From an uncultured Porphyromonadaceae bacterium (lineage in GTDB: Bacteria > Bacteroidota > Bacteroidia > Bacteroidales > Muribaculaceae), in the NCBI GenBank assembly GCA_947177405.1, contig CAMWUJ010000034.1:1-32112 (forward strand): a stretch of DNA of 32,112 nt, written 5' to 3'. The stretch's first letter is position 1. Each line of letters starts with the position of its first letter. Shown one piece after another: positions 7,918-16,400 of the stretch. Below the pieces are notes generated by a model. It was not told the DNA's origin. It ran no database searches and saw nothing but the letters and a program-made list of their open reading frames with translations. The position numbers and the translations under genes were made by a program.

Positions 7918-8538
7918 TCAATAACCCTTTTTAAGATAACCCATATTTATCGCTTTCATAATCAGGTCGGCCACGTTAACGGCTCCCAATTTGGAAAACA
8001 AAGCTTTTCGATGTGCCTCAACCGTATTGTCGGAAACAAACATGGCTGCCGCTATCTCCCTTGAAGTTTTTCCTAATGCAATATGATGAAGAACTTCGAG
8101 TTCTCTTGCAGATGGATGCACACTGTTATCACCCGCAATCTTCAAAGAACTTCTCACTTCATCACAATAGTACTTCCTTCCCTCAAGGTTTTCCTTTATA
8201 GCAAGAATGAGTTCCTCCGCATCTCCTGTCTTATATACAATCGAATTAACATCCTTTGCAAGAAGTTTTCGAAGGGTCCATATTTCATCATGAATCGTAC
8301 TTACAATTATACGTGCATCCGCACATCGTGCACGGATCATCTCAATCAATACAAAACCATCAATATCGGGTAATTCAAGGTCGATTATATAAAAGTCATA
8401 CCTTGCGCCCTTATCCATTTCATTTACAAGAGAAGTGGAGGTGCTATACTTTTCTACAAAGTTCGCCCCATTATTAAGAAGAACAGCATTTATCCCTTCC
8501 CTTATTAAATCATGGTCATCGACAATCGCTATTTTCAT
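7918..8538 (-). CDS. NarL/FixJ-family response regulator
   Basis: Cytoplasmic DNA-binding regulator, 206 residues. Seen: a receiver domain with the acidic pair in KIAIVDDHD (D7, D8), phospho-acceptor D53 in DFYIIDLELPDIDG, the conserved Ser/Thr in IIVST and Lys in VYKTG, then a LuxR-type helix-turn-helix at about 140-206 (PSARELEVLHHIALGKTSRE, later VEAHR). Upstream in-frame codons exist, but the probable -7 box at 8592-8599 puts the transcript start near 8586, which excludes starts above it. MKIAIVDDH fits the family best; the ATG at 8565 is the alternative. It follows the hybrid TPR histidine kinase (gap 119 bases), its presumed partner, and precedes the WG-repeat gene, a plausible target. 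Confidence 0.93.
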   Translation of the reverse strand: MKIAIVDDHDLIREGINAVLLNNGANFVEKYSTSTSLVNEMDKGARYDFYIIDLELPDIDGFVLIEMIRARCADARIIVSTIHDEIWTLRKLLAKDVNSIVYKTGDAEELILAIKENLEGRKYYCDEVRSSLKIAGDNSVHPSARELEVLHHIALGKTSREIAAAMFVSDNTVEAHRKALFSKLGAVNVADLIMKAINMGYLKKGY

Positions 8539-8591
8539 ATGGGATAATATGGATTCACTATTCATTCGAAGGCGTTTAATTTTGTTTTTTA

Positions 8592-8623
8592 CAAAATTAC
8601 TACGCCTTAACATATTAAGCAAT
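8592..8623 (-). promoter_or_regulatory. Promoter of the response regulator gene
   Basis: On the minus strand the -7 box is TAATTTTG (8592-8599), a full match to TAnnTTTG. It is preceded after exactly 20 bases by ATTG (8620-8623), one mismatch from the -33 TTTG. This predicts a short leader before the ATG at 8565 or 8538. An inverted repeat AATTTTGT-5-ACAAAATT (8578-8598) overlaps the -7 box. Confidence 0.6.
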
Positions 8624-8637
8624 TACGGAATTCCGTA
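8624..8637. promoter_or_regulatory. 14-bp perfect palindrome next to the -33 box, possible operator
   Basis: TACGGAATTCCGTA is a perfect palindrome that directly abuts the -33 box of the response regulator promoter, in the gap after the histidine kinase stop codon. NarL-family regulators bind short inverted repeats as dimers, so autoregulation is a reasonable inference. Nothing in the sequence shows which protein binds. Confidence 0.5.
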
Positions 8638-8657
8638 GTTTTTCAATCTACCTATTA

Positions 8658-9587
8658 TTATTTATCCGTTTCTACTCTTAATATTATTTGGGTACCATGA
8701 TTTTCTGACAGTTCCAATTCAATATCACCATTTATAGAGTTGGCCCTCCTTCTTATTGAATTCAAATCTGATTCCTTTTTTCCGGAATTTTTAAAATGTC
8801 CATTATCACATACTTCAAGATTCAATTGATCTCTTTTCTTAACAAGTGATATGGATATCGTGTCTGCACCCGAGTATTTAACCGCATTTCCTACAGCCTC
8901 CTGAACTATTCGATATATTTCTAAAGCTAAGTCATCCTTTATCAGACTCCAATCGCCAGCCTCAGAAGATGAGTTATATTCAAAAGTGATAGTTCCTGCA
9001 TTAGCTTCCTGCTGTTTTCGGATAAAATGACGCACCACTTCATCCAAAGTGGCATAGGTAAATTCAGGAGGTAGCAATTCATGAGAAATTCTTCTTACTG
9101 AATCCCGGCAAATGGAAATCTGTTTTGCAGCTTCTTCAACAGATTTGCGGTTACGAAGATTCATCTCCACTGCCAAAAGATCATTACACACTCCATCATG
9201 CAACTCGCCGGCCATTCTTTTTCTCTCACTCTCAAGACCTTGTAAATACTGTTTGGTTAGTTTGGTGCCGATCTCAGCGCGAAGTTTTGTAAACTCCATC
9301 TCTTTTTCTATTCTTCTCCTTTTCTGGCGTGATGCATATAGAACGAATAAAATTCCCATTGTCAGGAGAATCCCTAAAGATATAAAAAGCCACATCAATA
9401 TATTAGCCTTTCTCGCTTCGCTCTGAGCTAATGCAAGCTCAGTTTCCTTAGTGTTGTATTTCACGGTAAGATCTCTCAGACTCTCGGCTTTCTCTTTCTC
9501 CCATATTGTATCACGGAGTTCATTCCCTTTGAGTAGAGTTTTATATGCATTTTCATAATCTCCAAGTCCGGCATAGGCGATATGCAA
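8658..9587 (-). CDS. Histidine kinase, C-terminal part (last TPR, TM, HisKA_3, HATPase) of a frameshifted gene
   Basis: Kinase half of a hybrid TPR sensor. Seen, in residues of this segment: a final TPR-like helix pair (LHIAYAGLGDYENAYKTLLK), a transmembrane helix (about 63-84), a basic juxtamembrane stretch, then a HisKA_3 dimerisation domain with phospho-acceptor H130 in ERKRMAGELHDG, and a GHKL ATPase with N-box EIYRIVQEAVGNAVKYSG (N234) and D261 in VCDNG. The G-box region is degenerate: the usual DNGxGF and GLxNIRxR glycines are replaced in DNGHFKNSGKKESDLNSIRRR, so ATP handling may be altered. There is no credible start; the frame opens right after a stop and lines up with the upstream ORF across an A/T run at 9586-9592. 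Presumed partner of the NarL-type regulator downstream. Confidence 0.88.
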   Translation of the reverse strand: MHIAYAGLGDYENAYKTLLKGNELRDTIWEKEKAESLRDLTVKYNTKETELALAQSEARKANILMWLFISLGILLTMGILFVLYASRQKRRRIEKEMEFTKLRAEIGTKLTKQYLQGLESERKRMAGELHDGVCNDLLAVEMNLRNRKSVEEAAKQISICRDSVRRISHELLPPEFTYATLDEVVRHFIRKQQEANAGTITFEYNSSSEAGDWSLIKDDLALEIYRIVQEAVGNAVKYSGADTISISLVKKRDQLNLEVCDNGHFKNSGKKESDLNSIRRRANSINGDIELELSENHGTQIILRVETDK

Positions 9588-10407
9588 ATTTTACAAATGG
9601 AAGATTATCTATTCCTTCTGAGTTGATAATCTTATCAAACCATTCGAGAGATCCTTTTTTATCATCATTTTTCAGACATATCGAACATTCTGCCTGATAA
9701 TATACAAGCTTTGCCATTAGAGATTCCATTTCGGGAAGCAAATTTCTGCATATTTTCCTCCATTCTTCCGTCTTAGACTTATCTCCGGATCGATCGGAAA
9801 TCAACATTGCATAGGCTGCCGCTCTGAAAGATGCCTCATCATCCCCGGCTTCCTTAGCATTGGAATAGGCCAGACTCTGATATTTAGACGCCTCTTCAAG
9901 TTTTCCACACCCCGTCAGAACAGATCCTACCACTCCTAACACAGTAGCCTTGAACTCCGGATCTTTGCTTTTTTCACACCATTCTCCTGCCTTAACAGCA
10001 TTTGTAGCTGCCTCATCCTTATGCTGCATATCCAGATCAAGCACCGCCATATTTATATAAAGCGATGCTATCTCTTCAATAGCTTCCTGACTTGGCTTAT
10101 TTCGAAACTCCTTTGATGTCGCTATTTCCATAGCAGCTCCGTAACTCTTCAAAGCATCCTCAATACGACCCACCGAACGAAGATAAACTCCTTGTCCGGC
10201 CAAAGTCCCCATGATCTGAACTTTATTATTAATCTTCTTTGAGAGGGTTATCGCTTTCTCTCCGATCATGATGGCGGAATCACTTTTTCCGATACTATGC
10301 AGACTATCAGCCTGCGCACGAAGCAATGAAATTTCTTTTATATCTTGGGTTTGACCGAAAGTGCAGAAAGAAATGAAAACAGATAAAAATAAAACAAATT
10401 TTTTCAT
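9553..10407 (-). CDS. Histidine kinase, N-terminal TPR sensor part of a frameshifted gene
   Basis: Sensor half. Seen: a signal peptide (MKKFVLFLSVFISFCTFGQT, cleavage near residue 20), then several TPR-like helical pairs over about 25-270, with typical spacing of small and aromatic residues (for example SDSAIMIGEKAITLSKKI and IEDALKSYGAAMEIA). The frame ends in an unrelated tail, FAYRLCRTWRL, just past an A/T run at 9586-9592. Skipping one base there continues straight into LHIAYAGLGDYENAY, the next TPR helix, in the kinase ORF. The intact protein would be about 582 residues: periplasmic TPR sensor, TM helix, cytoplasmic kinase, a common Bacteroidota layout. Start placed at the ATG at 10407, 72 bases after sprA; an in-frame TTG lies further upstream. 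Confidence 0.85.
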   Translation of the reverse strand: MKKFVLFLSVFISFCTFGQTQDIKEISLLRAQADSLHSIGKSDSAIMIGEKAITLSKKINNKVQIMGTLAGQGVYLRSVGRIEDALKSYGAAMEIATSKEFRNKPSQEAIEEIASLYINMAVLDLDMQHKDEAATNAVKAGEWCEKSKDPEFKATVLGVVGSVLTGCGKLEEASKYQSLAYSNAKEAGDDEASFRAAAYAMLISDRSGDKSKTEEWRKICRNLLPEMESLMAKLVYYQAECSICLKNDDKKGSLEWFDKIINSEGIDNLPFVKFAYRLCRTWRL

Positions 10408-10479
10408 AGCGAGAAAAATATAAAGGTCCTCCAAAAGCAAATACAAGATACTTACTTTCAGGGAACCTTTTGGTTAACA

Positions 10480-13400
10480 TTATCGTGCCAAAGACACATT
10501 CACCGAGATCCCATAATTGGAATTGCTTGTGGGATATGAAGAATTGCTCACAAGTGGAGTATTGGTCTGGTGATCAAAGAAGGCATTGAGCGTGATGCGT
10601 TTGCTTAGCACGTATGATGCCATAAAATTAATCGAGAATGTCTGGGTGCCTTGAGTGGCCTGGGTATAGGCTGTCTCAATCTTCCGGATAAGGCTCTGGT
10701 TGTTGGCAAACGACAGGTCGAGATTCAATGACAAGTCGTTTGATACACCTCCCTGCTTTCCTCCGATCTTCAGGATCTTATTGAAGTTAGCTATCTTATA
10801 GCCTGCTCCGACCTGGAATTGCTTGCTCGTTGTCTCCACAATCTGACCGGCGCTACTGTTAAGATTCAGTGTCCTCGAATCCCTGTATTCAGCATTAAAA
10901 GTCAAATCATTATGCAGAGTCACTTTTGCTCCGATAAGAGGAGCGAACTTCTCTGTGATTGCAACCGTATTAATATTGAAAGGAGTGGAAGGAATAGGAT
11001 TATTGGTCTGTACATCCTGAATAAATCCTAAATTGCCATCCACACTTACCCAATTCATATAACTTGAATAAGATCCGATGGAATATGTACACTGATAAGC
11101 ATGGGATAGAGTGAATGCCTTAAACCATTTGCTTAGATTTCCAAGTTTCACAAGACCATCATAAGTGATTCGCCAGTTTGGACGCATAGCAGATAGTCCA
11201 TCAAAATGTGACAAGGATATCTTGTCGGGACTCACACCGCTATAAGCCGCAAGGAAAGCAGGAATCATCACATCCGAACTTGTAGGACTCACTTGTCCGA
11301 CTTCCGGATTATACACGCCACCAGCATAAGGAGTCCCCTCGATAAACCCGGAATTAGGATAATGCAATCCTCTATATTGTCCGTCCACCCTATCCGCCAC
11401 AACCGGAAGGTAAGCGAGGAATTTTGAGAATGCATCGGAAGCATAACCGTTCTCCGCCTTTGCATTGCGAAGTGAGGTGGCAAAAGCCCAATGAGTTCTT
11501 ACATAAGATCCGGCATACGATGTCGGATTTCCATTATACATGAATTGCATCTGCTCCGTGCGTGAATCGGTAAGATTAGAAGTCAGCAATATCTTTAGCC
11601 CCTTTATAGGCTCAAGGGTCAATTCAAAATTAAACTCCTTGCTTCTGTTCCATAAGGCCGGCGATACCTGTTCGCTATCGGTGATAAGCCAACCGCGATC
11701 TTTCGCCTTCTCTACATAATCATCTCCATAGAAGCCGAATGCGAAATCAAGGCCGGGAGACATCGGTCCGTAGCTCTGAGATTGACCGAACACATTCCCG
11801 ATATTGGGTGCGAAGAGAGGAAGATTCAATGAGTGAGAGCTCTTATAGCGGAACGACAGAGATCGTGTCATCATCAGGAATCTGAGACTGTATTCGGCTA
11901 TATCAGTGCCTACCGAAGCTTTATCTTCCTTTATGATTTCTCTTACCGTTACTTTTATATCTTCTGTGCCGCGATCGGTGATTTCAATAGTATTTTCATC
12001 CACCACCTTATAGTTCAGCTTCTTTATCTTTCCTCCTACTTCAGCGGTAAACCTCACCTTCTTGGTCTTAAGGTTATGCTTCACGAAAGTGGAAGAATCA
12101 TTATTCAAAGTAAAAGCCCTTTCGAATTTCTTCGCTTTGCTGTTTTTTGACTCCGCTTTCTCTTTCAGGTCCTTATCCTTCTTCTTATCCTTTATATTGG
12201 CTTTAGTAACATTTGAAGATCTTGCACTTGAAGAGGTCGAGAATCTTTTATTGATTTTCTGAAGATATTTGGATTTATTGTATAGCGTCTCGAAATTCAG
12301 ACGCGCGTCTGCATTCCACGACGACTGGTTCTGAATAGTATTTCCCAGATAGAGATCCTCAACGGTTGCTCCCTTGTCCCATTTATACACAGAATTATAA
12401 GTCAACGACCCCGTGAGATAATCCAGGAATGGGATTCGATTGAAAGGAGCCTTATAGCTTCCGGTAAATGTCTGGTTATAATTCCAGGGAGTTCCCATGT
12501 GTCTGACTGAGGTGAGAACTGTTTCTTTCCATTCTTCGTATTCATTCGGAAACAGTTTTTTATTTACAGCACCCACGGTCTCCTCAATTCTTGCAGTAGT
12601 ATTGCTTGAGAATGAAAGAGTTAGAGATTTTATCAGATTCCATGTCAAAGATAGCTGTCGGTCCCAGGTAAAGTTTTTACTTACTTGGACTGGAAGTCTG
12701 AAATCCACATCTACCTCGCTGCGTGTCTGCTCCTCATAATAATATCTCTGCACTCCGGTATAGAATGTCAGATTATTGAAAAGCCAGTTAATTTCCCAAT
12801 CCTTGAAGAATTTAGCTGTCTTCCCTTTTCCCTTGATAAAGGAGAATGGTTTCAAGGGTTTTATATATGGTGAATACGAGTATGTGAAATTTCCACGGTA
12901 GTCGTTTGTGTTCTGATACTCCGTAGTCGGGTCAATGTTTCGCTGCTTATTGAATGAGAATGACACCTGGAAGTTAGCGGGATCCCAAGGCATAGGCGTT
13001 TTGCTTTGAACATTGAATTTCAGATTAGAAATCGAGAAACTCTCCACCACCTTTTTGGTGACGGCATAATTCTTTATGGAATCCTTCTCAGTCTTGGTGG
13101 TAGCCGCATCCAATGCATCTTTCAAAAGTATATCCTGGTCAAGAGGATTATATTTCGGAGTGGTCAATTCCTGCGAACGGGAATAATATATGGGAGCGGA
13201 AAGTTTGGCTTTCTCAGGGAAGAATTTCCCCACATCTCCTTGAACGGCAACATTATATTGCTCATAGTCGTCAAGACGACGAGAAGAAAGACCCTGGTCA
13301 ACACTTCCGAAACCGGCTGTCTCCTTATGCGCAGAGAAATTCACCATCGCAAGATCACTCATGGCGAGATTTGCATTCACATTTGCCGCCCATCCACCTG

Positions 13401-16400
13401 ATTCATTGAAATCAGTAACCTTCAGCTCATTCACCCACACATCACCATCCTTAACACTGTTCGAACGGTTGCGGATACCGATTAGCATAACCCGGATGTC
13501 ACTCAGAGACGGGTTACCAAGCACTGAAACTGTATTTTGATTATTATTGGGATCATGGTCTGAATAAAGAACGCCATACCCCACTCCATCTACATTGGCG
13601 CTCTTGTCCCGATTCCTTTGTGTCTTAAGAGATGTGAAGATTTCAAACGGAACATCCATGAAATTGGATATAGGCCACACCTTCTCTCTGTCTGCCACAC
13701 TTATATTGCTATAAGATCCCGGGGCTGTTAGCTGCAGAGGAATTTCATACTCATAATAGTTATTTTTCACATCCGATCCCAATCGAATGAACATAGACAA
13801 ATCGCCATTCTTGGTATTGGTCATGTTGTCGATAAGGGCCTCAGCGTGAACCCACATCTGCATACGCTTATATATACGCAGGTCAAGCTGGGTATTCTTA
13901 TAAATACCCCTTGCATCACCGGGTTGCAGACCGGTAACCTTCATTGATAATGACTGTTCGTTAAGCTGGGTGGCTTGCGACTGTCCCGGGTCCTGAATAC
14001 GGGTCACACCCGGAGGCAGTACATAGTTTACAGGTGTTCGTCCGCTATTCTCCTCTATATTCACCACCGACATATCAAGTTCTCCCTCTGCCGGGGAATC
14101 ATTTCGACTGTTAAGATTAAACTTATAATCTCTCCATTCACCTCTCACCAACTCAAGTGTTGCGAAACGGAGGTGTGTCGTCTCCTTGAAGCCGGTCATG
14201 AATATACGTGCGAAACGGACAGTAGAGAAATCATTTATTCCTCCAACCACTTTATCAGGCGCACTCAATGGTATCTTGAACTGATACCACACAGCTCTCT
14301 GCTTCCCTGCAGGAGTATTTACCTCTCTTTCCTGAACATCTGTCACATAGTTTTTACCCACTTCAAGATCTTCCGGACGAATCGACACTTTATACTGGAA
14401 ATACCGCTCATACTCATTCAATGTATTATCTTGGTTGATATCCTCCACATCCGGCACCGCGCGTGATGACTGATAGTAGGGATTTGGAGACTGATCAGGA
14501 GACAGAGAGTTTCCTTCCACTCCGTTATATCTCTTGTATCTCATCAGAATATCAGCATGAGTCTCATCATAATAGGGACTACGGAAGAAATGATAGTTAT
14601 CACCGGCAGGGTCGTTCATAGGAGAGAATGGATCATCCTGCATCTCAGAGATGGTGGAAGCAGGCAATTTTTCACGCAGCCTGTCGAGATAATCCTTGTA
14701 TGAACTGAATCCGTACTCATCCTCATTAGGAAGTCCGTCAAGACCCACGTCCTGCATCAATCTTGCATTTTCCGAATTCTCAAAAGCATAGGTCAATGAA
14801 TTTTGACGAGACACTTTACCCCACTTTGTCTCAGAAATCCATTCATTGTTTCCATCCACAGGGAGACCATTCTCATAACTCTTCATTCCATCCTTAAGGA
14901 TATCCTCACTTAACTCACCGAAATTGAAATAGAGATCTCCTCCTTCCGTATTGGGATTATTGGGATCAAGGAATGGATCAAGCATCCAGAACTGAAGATA
15001 TTCCACATTGGATGTCTCGAAATTAGTATTGTCCATCTTTCTCATTATACCACCCCATCTCTTTTCTGGAGCAAGCAGACTTCCATCAGAATTCATCCCC
15101 TCCGCATCAAGGTTATATGGGCCTCTTTCCTTCGGATAAAATGAAAGATTAAGGGTCTGGATATAATTGGCCTCACCGGAAGCCAAGTCGCGATAAGGAT
15201 ATAGTTCACTTATCTTGACTTCCCTCACATACGGATTTGAAAGGAACCAGGGGTCACTTTTCATATAACCGGGCACCATTGAGGAATTTCTTTGAGTCCA
15301 CATCCTGTCGATATAATACCATGCCAACAATGCACGGTTCTTACCATAGGCCACATCATTCATCAGACCCGCCTCAGGGAACAATGCATCAGCTCCGGAA
15401 TCGTATGGTGTGGAAGCAAGAAACCACGAATAAGGTGACCGCAGATCGATTCCGGTCTGGGTCGCTTCAAAATCATCAATATAGCTCGAACCTTTGCTTG
15501 ATCCGCTCCTCTGTTTGGCCGGAACAAGTTGGGCAAATTCAGCATTGACACTGAATGTGGAGGGAGCTGTGGCATTTACCGTCGGGATTTTGTTAACCAG
15601 ATTGGTGAGCCACATAAATTCCTTGTTATAAGACAGGTTAAGGCCCCACATCGTATTATTGATCACCTCATCTCCGATATTCACCTTTTCCGTGAGTGCC
15701 TTTTCTGAGAAATTAAGTAATGTTCCACCGATAGTCAGATCCTTATTGAATCGATATTGGGCGTCAAGTCCGAGAAGAGTCTTTCGCTGCATACTATAGA
15801 GCGATTGGTTTTCCAACGTAACGCTCACATTGGTTCCTGAATCTATTATGCTTTGATTGGTGATCGTAACAATACCCATGGAATAATCCACGGTATAGTC
15901 GCTATTCTCGGTGAGCACCACTCCCCCGGCCATGACAACAACCGACCCCCTGGGAACATTCATTGCATTAAGCCGAATTGTCGCACCGCCCGAGGCCTGA
16001 TATTCACCTACCAGCGAATACTTGTTTTTATCCGCAAACTGCCGAGCAACCACCAAGGTTGAGTCATATAGCTCTTTATAGACATATTCTTTTGCAATCT
16101 CCGGATTGCCTATCTTTCTCTCAAGATGCGAACCAAAGGGCTCTGCAACGGGGAAAATAATCTTTCCCGAGTTTGACTGAACAGTATATCCCTCTATATA
16201 ATCAAAAAAGCCATCCGAATTAGATTCCTGATTCGAGTCAATCCGGTCAAGATTCATCACTTGAAGCAATGGTATATTGCTTATCTCGCCTATCGGTAAA
16301 TAATTGATCTCTGTGCCCGTAGTGTCTGAAAGGAATTTTATATTGAGCTTGAAGTTTTTGCTCTGAAGCTGATATGCACCCAATGCATACACATTCTTCA

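Noticed and set aside
8539-8622. Longer response regulator beginning upstream at 8622
   Set aside because: The predicted promoter -7 box lies within this extension and the extra residues do not belong to a receiver domain.
10450-10475. AACC-AAAA-GGTT hairpin after sprA as a terminator
   Set aside because: The stem has only four pairs and lacks a T tract; not strong enough to stop transcription.
13975-14466. Plus-strand open frames antisense to sprA
   Set aside because: Composition is that of a reverse-complemented beta-rich protein; no domain, promoter or start context.
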